A stretch of DNA of 45,980 bases from positions 1-45,980 of the forward strand of contig JALORC010000050.1 in the NCBI GenBank assembly GCA_025459175.1, in the 5' to 3' direction. The notes beneath the pieces were generated by a model, which worked only from the letters and a program-made list of their open reading frames with translations, did no database searches and had not been told where the DNA came from. Source of the stretch: Planctomycetota bacterium. Lineage in GTDB: Bacteria > Planctomycetota > UBA1135 > UBA2386. The position numbers were made by a program, and so were the translations under genes. Of the stretch, positions 26,242-35,348 are shown one piece after another. The stretch's first letter is position 1, and every line of letters begins with the position of its first letter.

Positions 26242-26828
26242 GAGCGGGCCTCGCGCCGCACCTCGGCACAGATGCGCTCGAGCACTTCGCGCGGATCGAA
26301 GCAGAGGCGGCCGGCGCCGGTCTCGGCACGCACGCCGCCGCGCGGCACGGTCGGATCGGCGACGAAGCGCGCGACGGCGAGCTCTTCCTGCAGGTCCGGG
26401 GTCGCAGCGAGGTTCTGCTGCACCGCGGCCAGGTCGTCGGGATGCAGCCGCAGCACCAGATCGGCCTTGCTGCTGCCGTGCACACAGTCGCGCAGACAGC
26501 GGGCCACGGTCGGGGTCGGGTCGACCAGGCCCTTGCCGAGCGCGTCGCCGACCAGTTCGTTGGCGAGCGCCAGACCGAGTTCGACCGCCAGCGCGGTGAC
26601 CTCGTCGAGGCGTTGCACGACCTGCTGCGGCAGCCCGTCGACGGTGCGCTGGCAGCTGCGCGCCAGCTCGCGCAGCGCCTTCAGCGCCGCCGCGCGCTGC
26701 TCGTCGCGCTGCTTGAGGTCGAGCAGCTCGCGCACCCGCTCGACGACCGGACCGCCACCGCTTCCGTGGTGGGCGTGCAGGCGGAAGCCGAGCAGCGGCG
26801 CCGTCAACGGAACGGTGGTGGTCGTCAT
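26238..26828 (-). CDS. fliH: Flagellar assembly protein FliH
   Basis: The protein has 196 residues. A charged helical segment (residues about 25-75, rich in Arg, Glu, Lys and Leu) is followed by the FliH/HrpE C-terminal domain: 'AVELGLALANELVGDAL', 'DLVLRLHPDD', 'VARFVADPTVPRGGVRAETGAG' in separate strands, and 'DPREVLERICAEVRRE' at the end. It is the peripheral stalk partner and regulator of FliI. Its stop overlaps the fliI start by four bases, and its own start lies two bases after the fliG stop, so all three are likely coupled. FliH is poorly conserved, and the assignment leans on C-terminal motifs and gene order. Confidence 0.88.
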   Translation of the reverse strand: MTTTTVPLTAPLLGFRLHAHHGSGGGPVVERVRELLDLKQRDEQRAAALKALRELARSCQRTVDGLPQQVVQRLDEVTALAVELGLALANELVGDALGKGLVDPTPTVARCLRDCVHGSSKADLVLRLHPDDLAAVQQNLAATPDLQEELAVARFVADPTVPRGGVRAETGAGRLCFDPREVLERICAEVRREARS

Positions 26829-26830
26829 GG

Positions 26831-27847
26831 TCAGACCATCTGCTCCGCGGCCCCACCGGCCTTGATCTCACCCTTGTCCATCAGGTCGCGGATCAGCTTC
26901 AGGATCTCGTTCTGCGAGGTCAGCACCTCCGACAGCGGCGTCGGGCCGAGGTTGTCGCGCTCCTCGCGCACCATGTCGGAGGCGCGCTTGCTGAGGTTGC
27001 CGAGGATCGCCTGCTCGACCGGCGGGATCGCGGCCTTCAGCGACACCGCCAGCTGGCGGCTGTCGACGGTGGCCAGGATCTTCTGCATCGACTTCTTGTC
27101 GAGCTTCTGGATGTCGTCGAACGTGAACATCTCCTCGCGGATCGCGCCGGCGATGTTGGCATCGGCGGCCTCGATCTTCTCGAGCACCGCCTTCTCGCCG
27201 CCGCCGAGGTTGTTCAGCAGCGACGCCGCCGCCTTGACCCAGGCCTTCGGTTCGCTGCGCAACGTCGTCAGGCCGAGGTCCTTGACCTTCTTGCGCATCA
27301 CCTCGAGCACGCGCTGCACGACGTCGGCCGGCGTGCGATCCAGCGTCGCGACGCGGTGCACCAGGTCGGCGCGCAACTCCTCGTCGAGGAACTTCAGCAC
27401 CTCACCGCCCTTCTTGCGGTCGAGGTGGGCGATGAACACCGCCGAGATCTGCGGGTGCTCCTCGGTCAGCAGGTTGGCGAGGTCCTCGGCGGTCAGCGCC
27501 TCGAACATCGCGAACGGTCGCTTGGCGAGGATGTCGCTGTTGGCGCGCCGCGCGACGTCGGAGCTGCGCTGCTCGCCGAACGCGCGCGACAGCACGGTCT
27601 TCATCAGGCCGCCGACGTCACCGAGCGCCATGCCGCCCTGGCGCATGCGCTCGACGGTGCTCTGGTAGACGCTGCGCACGGTGTCGCGATCGATCGCGAT
27701 CTCCTGCAGTTCCTGCATCGCCCGCGTGACCTTGTCGACGGTGTCGTCGGTGAAGTTGCGCAGGATCTTCGCGGCCAGCTCCTGGTCGATCGACAGCAGC
27801 AGCATCGCGATGACCTTGTCGGTCGACATGGACTTGAGTTCGGGCAT
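26831..27847 (-). CDS. fliG: Flagellar motor switch protein FliG
   Basis: The protein has 338 residues, the standard FliG length. It shows the middle-domain EHPQ motif ('EEHPQISAVFIAHL'), the hydrophobic patch region, and the C-terminal torque domain with 'IREEMFTFDDIQKLD' and 'ERDNLGPTPLSEV'. FliG forms the rotor ring that FliF carries, and interacts with the stator and with FliM. Several Met codons lie near the start. The first (ATG 27847, MPELKSMS) is chosen because it lies 12 bases after the fliF stop. The second, at residue 7 (27829), is an alternative. Confidence 0.95.
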   Translation of the reverse strand: MPELKSMSTDKVIAMLLLSIDQELAAKILRNFTDDTVDKVTRAMQELQEIAIDRDTVRSVYQSTVERMRQGGMALGDVGGLMKTVLSRAFGEQRSSDVARRANSDILAKRPFAMFEALTAEDLANLLTEEHPQISAVFIAHLDRKKGGEVLKFLDEELRADLVHRVATLDRTPADVVQRVLEVMRKKVKDLGLTTLRSEPKAWVKAAASLLNNLGGGEKAVLEKIEAADANIAGAIREEMFTFDDIQKLDKKSMQKILATVDSRQLAVSLKAAIPPVEQAILGNLSKRASDMVREERDNLGPTPLSEVLTSQNEILKLIRDLMDKGEIKAGGAAEQMV

Positions 27848-27859
27848 GGGCGCGGTCCG

Positions 27860-29374
27860 TCAGGCCTTCTGCTCGGTGAGCCAGGTCTCCAGCAACTTCG
27901 CCAGCGCCGCCGGGTCGGTGGCGATCGAGCGTTCGATCTCGCGACGCATGCGCTTCTGCTGCTCCTCGGGGCTGAGGTTCTCCTCGGCCGCGTCCGCCTT
28001 GCCGCCGCCGCCGGCCCTCGCGCCGACACTCGCGGTCTCGCCGGCGGAACCGCCGGAACCCGCGCCGCTGCGCTTGAACAGGCCGCGCAGGAACATCACC
28101 ACCACGAACACGCCGAGGATCTGCCCGACGGTCGGGCCCCAGCGCAGCGCGAGGTCGGCGAAGCCCGGCCCGGTCGCGACCGCGTCCTCCATCGTGATCG
28201 GCGCGAACTCACCGACCAGCGTGCTGAACGCCTCGGGCTGGTCGCGCGCCGGGTCCCAGCCGACGATGGCCTTCACCGCGTTGATCAGGTCGTCCCGGTT
28301 GGTCCAGCCCTTGGTCTGCTCGATCGACGGGTCGTAGAGCAGCGCCACCGTCATGCGCTTGATGTCGGGCATCAGCTTGCCGGTGCGGCGCTCGCCGATC
28401 TCGGTCACGTACTCGCGATCGCGGGTCTCGTTCTTGCTCGTGTTCTTGCCGTCGCCGTCGGCGGCCTTGCCGCTGCTCGAGTCGGTGGCGTCCTTCTTGA
28501 CCTTCTCGCTGCGCACCAGCGCCTCGGTCGGCAGCACCTTCTCGCTGCGCACCTCCCACGACGGGTCGAGCACGACGGTGACCGAGACGTTGGTCTTCCC
28601 GGGCCACATCTGGTCGAGGCGCTCCTGCGCCATGCGCGTGCGTTCGTCGCCGATGTTGCGCTGCAGGGCCAGGAACTCCGACGAACCGCCGCCGGTCTCG
28701 CGGTCGGGATCGAAGCGGAACCGCTGGCTGCCCGACGCACTGACGATCTCGATGTTCTGCTGCGGCACCATCAGCTGCGACGACGCCAGCGACGACGCGG
28801 CGCGCGCCAGCGCGTCGAACGAGTAGCCGTTCTTCAGCCGCAGCACGACGGTCGCACTCGGCCTCTGCTCGGCATCGCGGTCGCGGAACGCGGCCTGCCG
28901 GCGCGGCCGGCTCGCGGTCACGGTCGCCTGCGCCACGCCCTCGAGCCGCTGGATCGCGGCCACCAGGCTCTGCCGCGACGCGGCGTCGAGCTTCCACTGC
29001 TTGGTCTCGGCGTCCTCGATCAGGCTCAGGCCGCCGCCGACCGCCGGCGACTCCGTCGACAGGATGCCTTCCTCGGCGATCGCCATGTGCGCTTTGCCGA
29101 CCTGGCTGCGCTCGACCAGGAACGCCTTGCCGGACGCGTCCTCCTTGTAGGCGACCCCGGCGGTCGCCAGCGCCTGCTTGACGCGGCCGATGTCCTCGGT
29201 GGAACGGGCGGTGAACACCGTCTCGTAGCTCGGCTGACCGGCGAACCACACGATCGCGCCGAGGCCGATGACGGTGGCGAGCACGATCGCGGAGACGACG
29301 AGGCGCTGACCGGCGTCGAGCCGGCCCCAGATGCCGCGGATCTGCGTCGACAGGTCGGAAGCGAGATTGCGCAT
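27860..29374 (-). CDS. fliF: Flagellar MS-ring protein FliF
   Basis: The protein has 504 residues from the ATG at 29374. A transmembrane segment at about residues 25-45 (LVVSAIVLATVIGLGAIVWF) follows a short cytoplasmic tail. The periplasmic YscJ/FliF ring-building motifs come next: 'YETVFTARSTEDIGRVKQAL', 'EEGILSTESPAVGG', and 'VTVVLDPSWE' of the second domain. A second membrane segment lies near 415-435 (GQILGVFVVVMFLRGLF), then a charged C-terminal tail that binds FliG. A flexible Ser/Lys/Asp-rich insert lies around 300-320. It starts one base after the fliE stop, so fliE-fliF are likely coupled. Confidence 0.95.
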   Translation of the reverse strand: MRNLASDLSTQIRGIWGRLDAGQRLVVSAIVLATVIGLGAIVWFAGQPSYETVFTARSTEDIGRVKQALATAGVAYKEDASGKAFLVERSQVGKAHMAIAEEGILSTESPAVGGGLSLIEDAETKQWKLDAASRQSLVAAIQRLEGVAQATVTASRPRRQAAFRDRDAEQRPSATVVLRLKNGYSFDALARAASSLASSQLMVPQQNIEIVSASGSQRFRFDPDRETGGGSSEFLALQRNIGDERTRMAQERLDQMWPGKTNVSVTVVLDPSWEVRSEKVLPTEALVRSEKVKKDATDSSSGKAADGDGKNTSKNETRDREYVTEIGERRTGKLMPDIKRMTVALLYDPSIEQTKGWTNRDDLINAVKAIVGWDPARDQPEAFSTLVGEFAPITMEDAVATGPGFADLALRWGPTVGQILGVFVVVMFLRGLFKRSGAGSGGSAGETASVGARAGGGGKADAAEENLSPEEQQKRMRREIERSIATDPAALAKLLETWLTEQKA

Positions 29375-29375
29375 G

Positions 29376-29753
29376 TCACATCACCGAGCGCGAGAGTTTC
29401 TCCCACGCGTCCACGAGCTTGTTCCGCACCTCGAGCATCAGGTTGAACGCCGTCTCGCTCTTGTTGGCGGCGATCATCACGTCGTGCAGCTCGACGTCCT
29501 CGCCCATCACGAGACCGCGCGTCTTCGCGCGCACGTCGGCCTGCAGCCCGGACACCGTCGCGAGCGAGTCGGCCAGCGCACCCTCGAACGAGCCGCCGGC
29601 CGGAGCTTTGGCGTCGACGCCGTCGATGGCCATCGGCGCGCGGCCCTCGGGCACCTTCACGCCGGGCAGGTTCTGCTCCATGCCGCGCAGCATGTCGCGC
29701 TGGAAGCCGTTCAGGTCGAACCCGGTGAGCGGCGGTAGATCGAATCCGGTCAT
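29376..29753 (-). CDS. fliE: Flagellar hook-basal body complex protein FliE
   Basis: The protein has 125 residues from the ATG at 29753. The C-terminal half is diagnostic: 'GEDVELHDVMIAANKSE', then 'FNLMLEVRNKLVDAWEKL' ending RSVM. FliE joins the MS ring to the rod. The N-terminal 60 residues are variable, with two 'TGFDL' repeats. It lies between flgC (12 bases upstream) and fliF (one base downstream). Confidence 0.92.
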   Translation of the reverse strand: MTGFDLPPLTGFDLNGFQRDMLRGMEQNLPGVKVPEGRAPMAIDGVDAKAPAGGSFEGALADSLATVSGLQADVRAKTRGLVMGEDVELHDVMIAANKSETAFNLMLEVRNKLVDAWEKLSRSVM

Positions 29754-29765
29754 GGGTCAGTCTCC

Positions 29766-30206
29766 TCAGCGACTCATGTTGGTGATCGTGTTCTGCAACA
29801 TGCCGCGGTAGGTCCGCAGCGCCGTCAGATTGGCGTCGAAGCTGCGTTCGATGACCTGCATGTCGACCAGTTCCTGGAAAAGGTCGACGTTGCTGCCGAG
29901 CACCTTGCCGGACGCGTCGGCGTCGGGATGGCCGGGCTGGTAGAAGACCGGGAACGGCGTGCTGTCCTCGCGCACCTCGGCGACCGCGACGCCGCCGGCG
30001 AGCGGCCCGGCGCTGCCGCCGCCATTGCCGCGCTGCGCATCCTCGAGCAGTTCCTCGAACACCAGCACCTTGCGGCGGTAGGGCTCGTTGTCGGCGTTGC
30101 CGGTGCGGTGCATGTTGCCGAGGTTGCTGGCGACCACCTCGGATCGCTGCAGCTCGGCGCGCAGACCGGCCCCGGCGATGTCGAAGCCGCGGAACACACC
30201 TTTCAT
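29766..30206 (-). CDS. flgC: Flagellar basal-body rod protein FlgC
   Basis: The protein has 146 residues from the ATG at 30206 (MKGVFRGFDIAGAGLRAELQR), which fits the normal FlgC N-terminus. An in-frame GTG at 30227 overlapping the flgB stop is an alternative start, adding seven residues. 'VVASNLGNMHRTG' corresponds to the rod-protein 'NIANANT' motif. The C-terminus ends 'VDMQVIERSFDANLTALRTY', typical of FlgC. The central part is Gly/Ala-rich. FlgC builds the proximal rod with FlgB and FliE. The longer upstream open frame is not family-like. Confidence 0.93.
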   Translation of the reverse strand: MKGVFRGFDIAGAGLRAELQRSEVVASNLGNMHRTGNADNEPYRRKVLVFEELLEDAQRGNGGGSAGPLAGGVAVAEVREDSTPFPVFYQPGHPDADASGKVLGSNVDLFQELVDMQVIERSFDANLTALRTYRGMLQNTITNMSR

Positions 30207-30223
30207 CGGATCGGTCACCGGGA

Positions 30224-30571
30224 TCACCTGCCGAGGATGGCTTTGTTGAGGGTCGCGAAGTAGCTGCCGGCGCGGCGGGTCATCACGTCGTGCAGCAGCG
30301 AGGTCTTGCCGAGGATCGCCAGCTCCTCCATCAGCACGACGTTGTTCTGGCCGGCCGGGCCCGATTCGTCGCGCTGGGTGACCGGCTCGACCGAGTCGAT
30401 GCCGCCGCCGGACGCCTCGGCGTCCCGCAGCAGGTCCTCGAACCGGACCTCGTAGCGCTTGAAGCCCGCGACGTGCTGGTTGGCGACGTTGTGCAGCGCC
30501 GCCTTGGTGCGGGCGCCGAGCACGTCGAGCATCTTCTGCGTGAATGCGGTGTCGCGATCGAAGTCGATCAT
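30224..30571 (-). CDS. flgB: Flagellar basal-body rod protein FlgB
   Basis: The protein has 115 residues from the ATG at 30571. It carries the rod-protein motif 'NVANQHVAGFKRYEVRFEDL', then 'NNVVLMEELAILGKTSLLHD', as expected of a short FlgB. It is the first gene of a seven-gene run. The 164 bases between its start and egtD on the other strand must hold both promoters. I looked for sigma-54 or sigma-28 consensus sites there and found none that fit well. The ORF can be extended upstream on paper, but that part is Arg/Gly-rich shadow. Confidence 0.93.
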   Translation of the reverse strand: MIDFDRDTAFTQKMLDVLGARTKAALHNVANQHVAGFKRYEVRFEDLLRDAEASGGGIDSVEPVTQRDESGPAGQNNVVLMEELAILGKTSLLHDVMTRRAGSYFATLNKAILGR

Positions 30572-30721
30572 GGGATTCGCCGGTTTCCACTTCAGCATCG
30601 ACGCGCACCCGTCCCGGCCTTGAGACCGAAGGTTGGCGGCGGCGTCCCGCAGCACCGACCCACCGGCGTCGGCTTTCCCGACAGCATGATTTCTGCACGG
30701 CGACCGCGGCCTGTCGCTCGC

Positions 30722-30727
30722 TATGCT
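30722..30727 (+). promoter_or_regulatory. Possible -10 box of egtD
   Basis: TATGCT lies 8 bases before the GTG start of egtD in otherwise very GC-rich DNA. No -35 box fits well. If it is used, the transcript would be nearly leaderless. Similar short AT-rich hexamers precede the starts at 10592 (TACCAT) and 18866 (TAGAAT). Confidence 0.3.
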
Positions 30728-30735
30728 CCGCCGCC

Positions 30736-31722
30736 GTGACGGGCCAACCCCTGCCTTCCTTCGCCGCTGCCGGCCGCCCCACCCTGGCCCAGCCGGCTGC
30801 GGACCCCGCCGCCCGGATCCGCGCCGACCTCGCCGCGCCGAGCGCATCGATCGCGCCGCGCTGGTTCTACGACGACCTCGGCTCGCGGCTGTTCCGCGCC
30901 ATCACGGCGCTGCCGGAGTACTACCCGACCCGCACCGAGGCGGCGCTGCTGCAGCAGCACCTGCCGGCGATCGTCGAGGCCACCGAACTGCACCGCCCGA
31001 CGCTGATCGACCTCGGCGCCGGCGACTGCGAGAAGGCGGCGCGCCTGCTCGACACCGTGCAGCCCTCGACCTACGTCGCGGTCGACATCTCGGCGGCGTT
31101 CCTGCACGAAGCGCTGGCCCAACTGCGCCGCCAGCACCCCGGCATCGACATGCTCGGCGTCGGCGCCGACTTCGCCGAACGACTCGAACTGCCGGCCGTG
31201 GTGCCCGAGCAACGGCGACTGTTCTTCTACCCGGGCTCGTCGATCGGCAACTTCACCCCGACCGAGGCGGCCCACTTCCTCGGCAGCGTGCGCGCGCAGA
31301 TGCACGGGCCGTCCGCGCTTTGGATCGGCGTCGACCTGCACAAGCCGCGCGAGATCCTCGAGCTCGCCTACGACGACCCGCTCGGCGTCACCGCGGCGTT
31401 CAACAAGAACGTGCTCCGCCACGTGAACCGCCTCGCCGGCACCGACTTCGACGTCGCCGACTGGCAGCACGTCGCGTTCTACGCCGAGCGCCTGGGCCGC
31501 ATCGAGATGCACCTCGAGGCGCTGCGCCAGGTCACCGTGCGCTGGCCCGGCGGCGGGCGCCGGTTCGAGGCCGGCGAACGCATCCACACCGAGAACAGCT
31601 ACAAGCACACCGTGCCGGGATTCCGCGCGCTGCTGGCGACCGCCGGCCTGCGCACCGTCGAGCACTGGACCGACGACCGCGGCTGGTTCGCGTTCTTCCT
31701 GGCGGTGCCGGACCTCGCCTGA
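30736..31722 (+). CDS. egtD: Histidine N-alpha-methyltransferase EgtD-like
   Basis: The protein has 328 residues from the GTG at 30736, which matches the family length of about 320. Motifs: 'ALPEYYPTRTEAALL' (histidine-binding region), SAM-binding 'LIDLGAGDCEKA', 'FFYPGSSIGNF', 'AFNKNVLRHVNRLAGTDFD', RIEMHL and 'IHTENSYKHT'. EgtD trimethylates histidine to hercynine, the first step to ergothioneine. The partner sulfoxide synthase EgtB is not in the window, so either it is encoded elsewhere or the product is hercynine or a related betaine. The gene is divergent from the flagellar operon and is followed by cysC after 142 bases. Confidence 0.9.
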   Translation: MTGQPLPSFAAAGRPTLAQPAADPAARIRADLAAPSASIAPRWFYDDLGSRLFRAITALPEYYPTRTEAALLQQHLPAIVEATELHRPTLIDLGAGDCEKAARLLDTVQPSTYVAVDISAAFLHEALAQLRRQHPGIDMLGVGADFAERLELPAVVPEQRRLFFYPGSSIGNFTPTEAAHFLGSVRAQMHGPSALWIGVDLHKPREILELAYDDPLGVTAAFNKNVLRHVNRLAGTDFDVADWQHVAFYAERLGRIEMHLEALRQVTVRWPGGGRRFEAGERIHTENSYKHTVPGFRALLATAGLRTVEHWTDDRGWFAFFLAVPDLA

Positions 31723-31864
31723 ACCCGATCGAACGCCGCCGTGGCAGCTGGCATGACCGCCGGCGGGCTCCAGCAGGCCATGCGATGGGGCCGATGAATC
31801 GCATTGACACCCCGACCGGTCGCGCGGACCCTTCTTGCCCCCCCGTTCGCGCCGAACGCCACCG

Positions 31865-32479
31865 ATGTCCCCCTCCGACCGCAACCTCCGCCGCCATGAC
31901 GGCACCGTGCAGCGCCGCGACCGCGAGATCCTGCTCGGCCAGCGCGGCGGCGTGGTCTGGTTCACCGGCCTGTCGGGCTCCGGCAAGTCGACGATCGCCC
32001 GCCAACTGGAGGCCGCGCTGCACCAGGACGGCCGCCTCGTCTACGTGCTCGACGGCGACAACCTCCGCCACGGCCTGTGCGCCGACCTCGGCTTCGACGC
32101 CGCGGCGCGCACCGAGAACATCCGGCGCGTCAGTCACCTCGCCGCCCTGTTCGCCGATGCCGGCGCGCTGGTGCTGACGGCGTTCATCTCGCCGTTCCGC
32201 GCCGACCGCGCCGCGGCCCGAGCCGTGATCGGCACCTCCGACTTCGTCGAGGTGTTCGTCGACGCGCCGCTGGCCACCTGCGAGGCGCGCGACCCGAAGG
32301 GCCTCTACAAGAAGGCCCGCGCCGGCCAGATCGCCGAGTTCACCGGTATCAGCAGCCCCTACGAAGCTCCCGAGCGCGCCGACCTGCACCTGCGCAACGC
32401 CGACCGCCCGCTGGCGGAGGTGGTCGCCGAGGTGCAGGCACTGCTGGCCGATCGCGGCTTCCTCCGTCCACCCGCCTGA
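31865..32479 (+). CDS. cysC: Adenylylsulfate (APS) kinase CysC
   Basis: The protein has 204 residues from the ATG at 31865. Walker A is GLSGSGKST, followed by '[17 protein letters not shown]' with the Asp-Gly-Asp-x-x-Arg motif, '[15 protein letters not shown]', 'FISPFRADR', and '[18 protein letters not shown]' of the lid. All residues needed for phosphorylating APS to PAPS appear present. It is the first of cysC-cysD-cysNC-wzt, with short gaps. A second APS kinase domain is fused to CysN two genes on, so PAPS synthesis is doubly encoded. Confidence 0.94.
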   Translation: MSPSDRNLRRHDGTVQRRDREILLGQRGGVVWFTGLSGSGKSTIARQLEAALHQDGRLVYVLDGDNLRHGLCADLGFDAAARTENIRRVSHLAALFADAGALVLTAFISPFRADRAAARAVIGTSDFVEVFVDAPLATCEARDPKGLYKKARAGQIAEFTGISSPYEAPERADLHLRNADRPLAEVVAEVQALLADRGFLRPPA

Positions 32480-32496
32480 CGCCCCGCCCCCCGTCC

Positions 32497-33405
32497 ATGT
32501 CGAAGCACACGCTCACCCATCTGGAGCAACTCGAACACGAGAGCATCCAGATCATCCGCGAGGTCGCCGCCGAGTTCGAACGACCGGTGATGCTCTATTC
32601 GATCGGCAAGGACAGCGGCGTGATGCTGCGGCTGGCCGAGAAGGCGTTCGCGCCGGCGCGGATCCCGTTCAAGGTCCTGCACATCAACACGCGGTGGAAG
32701 TTCCGCGAGATGATCGAGTTCCGCGATCGGCTGATGCGGGAGATGGGGCTCGACTTCCACGAGTGGATCAACCCCGACGGCGTGCGCGACAACGTCAACC
32801 CGTTCACCCACGGCACGCAGCGCCACACGCACGTGATGAAGACCGAGGCGCTGAAGCAGGCGCTGAACCACTACCAGTTCGACGCCGCGTTCGGCGGCGC
32901 GCGCCGCGACGAGGAGAAGAGCCGCGCCAAGGAGCGCGTGTTCAGCTTCCGCGACCGCTTCCACCAGTGGGACCCGAAGAACCAGCGGCCCGAGCTGTGG
33001 AACCTGTTCAACTGCCGGGTCGCCAAGGGCGAGTCGATCCGCGTGTTCCCGCTCAGCAACTGGACCGAGCTCGACGTGTGGCTCTACGTGCACCGTGAGA
33101 ACCTGCCGATGGTGCCGCTCTACTTCGCCAAGGAGCGGCCGGTGGTCAAACGCGGCGGCACCTGGATCATGGTCGACGACGACCGCATGCCGCTGAACCC
33201 GGGCGAGCAGCCGGAACTGCGCAAGGTCCGCTTCCGCACGCTCGGCTGCTATCCGTTGACCGGCGCGATCGAGTCGGCGGCCGACACGGTGCCGAAGATC
33301 ATCGAGGAGATGCTGCGCAGCCGCGACTCCGAACGGCAAGGCCGCGTGATCGACTTCGACGAGGGCGGTTCGATGGAGCAGAAGAAGAAGGAGGGCTATT
33401 TCTGA
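32497..33405 (+). CDS. cysD: Sulfate adenylyltransferase subunit 2 (CysD)
   Basis: The protein has 302 residues from the ATG at 32497, 17 bases after the cysC stop. It has the PP-loop ATP pyrophosphatase motif ([11 protein letters not shown]), '[16 protein letters not shown]', '[15 protein letters not shown]', and the C-terminal '[16 protein letters not shown]'. Full length. CysD uses ATP and sulfate to make APS, with the GTPase CysN driving the reaction. Its stop overlaps the cysNC start by one base (TGATG), which keeps subunits in proportion. Confidence 0.96.
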   Translation: MSKHTLTHLEQLEHESIQIIREVAAEFERPVMLYSIGKDSGVMLRLAEKAFAPARIPFKVLHINTRWKFREMIEFRDRLMREMGLDFHEWINPDGVRDNVNPFTHGTQRHTHVMKTEALKQALNHYQFDAAFGGARRDEEKSRAKERVFSFRDRFHQWDPKNQRPELWNLFNCRVAKGESIRVFPLSNWTELDVWLYVHRENLPMVPLYFAKERPVVKRGGTWIMVDDDRMPLNPGEQPELRKVRFRTLGCYPLTGAIESAADTVPKIIEEMLRSRDSERQGRVIDFDEGGSMEQKKKEGYF

Positions 33406-35348
33406 TGAGCTACTCCGAACAACTGGACCAGTTCGGCATCGACGGCTACCTGGCCCGCTACGGCAAGCGCGAGATGCTGAAGCTGCTGACCTGCGGCAGC
33501 GTCGACGACGGCAAGTCGACGCTGATCGGCCGGCTGCTGTACGACTCGCAGACCGTGCACGACGACGTGATGGCGGCGACCAAGAAGGCGTCGGCGCGCT
33601 ACGGCACCACCGGCCAGGAGGTCGATCTGGCGCTGCTGGTCGACGGCCTGCAGGCAGAACGCGAACAGGGCATCACGATCGACGTCGCGCACCGCTACTT
33701 CGCGACCGACCGCCGCAAGTTCATCATCGCCGACACGCCCGGGCACGTGCAGTACACGCGCAACATGGCGACCGGCGCGTCGAACTGCGACCTGGCCATC
33801 ATCCTGATCGACGCCCGCCACGGCGTGCTCGAGCAGACCCGGCGTCACTCGTTCATCTGCGCGCTGCTCGGCATCCAGCACTTCGTCGTCGCGATCAACA
33901 AGATGGACCTCGTCGACTGGAGCGAACAACGCTTCCAGGAGATCCGCGAGGCCTACTCCGAGTTCGCGACCCGGCTGCAGGTGCGCGACATCCACTTCAT
34001 CCCGCTGTCGGCGCTCAAGGGCGAGAACGTCGTGTTCCGCGGCCCGAGCATGCCGTGGTTCCAGGGCTCACCGCTGCTCGACCACCTCGAGAACGTGCAC
34101 GTCGCCAGCGACCGCAACCTGGTCGACCTGCGCTTCCCGGTGCAGCTGGTGCTGCGGCCCAACCTCGACTTCCGCGGCTTCTGCGGCACGCTGGCCTCCG
34201 GAGTGCTGCGCCAGGGCGACACCGTCGCGGTGGTGCCGAGCGGCAAACAGACGCGCATCAAGGCGATCCACCACGCCGGCGGCACGATCGCGGAGGCGTT
34301 CGCACCGATGTCGGTGACGGTGACGCTGACCGACGAGGTCGACGTCAGCCGCGGCGACATGCTGGTCGGTCCCAACAACGCACCACAGCTCGACAACGCG
34401 ATAGAGGCGATGGTGGTCTGGTTCCACGAGCAGCCGCTGCAGGCCGGCAAGCAGTACCTGGTCAAGCACACCACGCAGCAGACCACCGCCGCCGTCACCG
34501 ATCTGCGCTACCGGATCAACGTCGGCACGCTGCACCGCGAGACCACCGCGACGCTGCAGATGAACGAGGTCGGACGCGTCCGCATCGAGACCGCGCGCCC
34601 GCTGGCCGCCGACGCCTACGCGAAGAACCGCACCACCGGCGCGTTCATCCTGATCGATCGCATGAGCAACGCGACGGTGGGGGCGGGCATGATCGTCGAA
34701 CGCAAGACCGCCGGCGACGGCACCCGCGCCCGCCGCGAGAGCGCCGACGCGCGCAGCAACGTGCGCCTGCAGCACAAGCGGCTGGTGACGCCCGAGCAGC
34801 GCAAGCAGGCACTGGGGCAGGAGCCGTTCGTGCTGTGGATCACCGGCCTGCCGCGCGCCGGCAAGTCGTCGCTGGCCTACGCGCTGGAGAAGAACCTGTT
34901 CGAGCGTCGCCACCTCGTGCACGTGCTCGACGGCGAGATCCTGCGCCTCGGCCTGAACCGCGATCTCGGCTTCCACGGCGCCGATCGCTGGGAGAACCAG
35001 CGTCGCGCCGCCGAGATGGCGCGCCTCAACCTCGGTCTCGGCATCAGCACGATCATCGCGCTGGTCTCGCCGCTGCGGTTCGAGCGCGACCAGGCCCGTG
35101 CCATCGTCGGCGGGGAACGCTTCGTCGAGATCTTCTGCGACGCACCGCTGGCCGCCTGCGAGGGCCGCGACCGCGACGGCCTCTACGCCCGCGCCCGCGC
35201 CGGCGAGATCGAGAACGTCACCGGCGTCGACGCTCCGTACGAACCACCCACGGCCGCGCAACTCGTGCTCGACACGGTCGGGAAGTCGATCGAGGACAAC
35301 ACTGCGCGAACGCTCGAATATCTGCTGCGACAAGGATGGCTGAAGTGA
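33405..35348 (+). CDS. cysNC: Bifunctional sulfate adenylyltransferase subunit 1 / APS kinase (CysNC)
   Basis: The protein has 647 residues. Residues 1-445 form the EF-Tu-like GTPase CysN: GSVDDGKST, REQGITIDVA, DTPGHVQYTRNM and NKMDL, then two beta-barrel domains. From about residue 460 a CysC kinase domain follows, with a less usual Walker A (GLPRAGKSS) and 'VLDGEILRLGLNRDLGF', in which the second Asp of the DGD motif is Glu. It keeps a 'GLYARARAGEIENVTGVDAPYE' lid-like segment in parts. The kinase domain may thus be altered in rate or partly regulatory, with the stand-alone CysC supplying full activity. The stop overlaps the wzt start. Confidence 0.94.
   Translation: MSYSEQLDQFGIDGYLARYGKREMLKLLTCGSVDDGKSTLIGRLLYDSQTVHDDVMAATKKASARYGTTGQEVDLALLVDGLQAEREQGITIDVAHRYFATDRRKFIIADTPGHVQYTRNMATGASNCDLAIILIDARHGVLEQTRRHSFICALLGIQHFVVAINKMDLVDWSEQRFQEIREAYSEFATRLQVRDIHFIPLSALKGENVVFRGPSMPWFQGSPLLDHLENVHVASDRNLVDLRFPVQLVLRPNLDFRGFCGTLASGVLRQGDTVAVVPSGKQTRIKAIHHAGGTIAEAFAPMSVTVTLTDEVDVSRGDMLVGPNNAPQLDNAIEAMVVWFHEQPLQAGKQYLVKHTTQQTTAAVTDLRYRINVGTLHRETTATLQMNEVGRVRIETARPLAADAYAKNRTTGAFILIDRMSNATVGAGMIVERKTAGDGTRARRESADARSNVRLQHKRLVTPEQRKQALGQEPFVLWITGLPRAGKSSLAYALEKNLFERRHLVHVLDGEILRLGLNRDLGFHGADRWENQRRAAEMARLNLGLGISTIIALVSPLRFERDQARAIVGGERFVEIFCDAPLAACEGRDRDGLYARARAGEIENVTGVDAPYEPPTAAQLVLDTVGKSIEDNTARTLEYLLRQGWLK

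Noticed and set aside
30572..30735. Sigma-54 or sigma-28 promoter for the flagellar operon
   Set aside because: The best candidate (TGGGTCGGTGCTGC on the minus strand) has the GG and GC pairs at the wrong spacing, and no GCCGATAA-type site was found.
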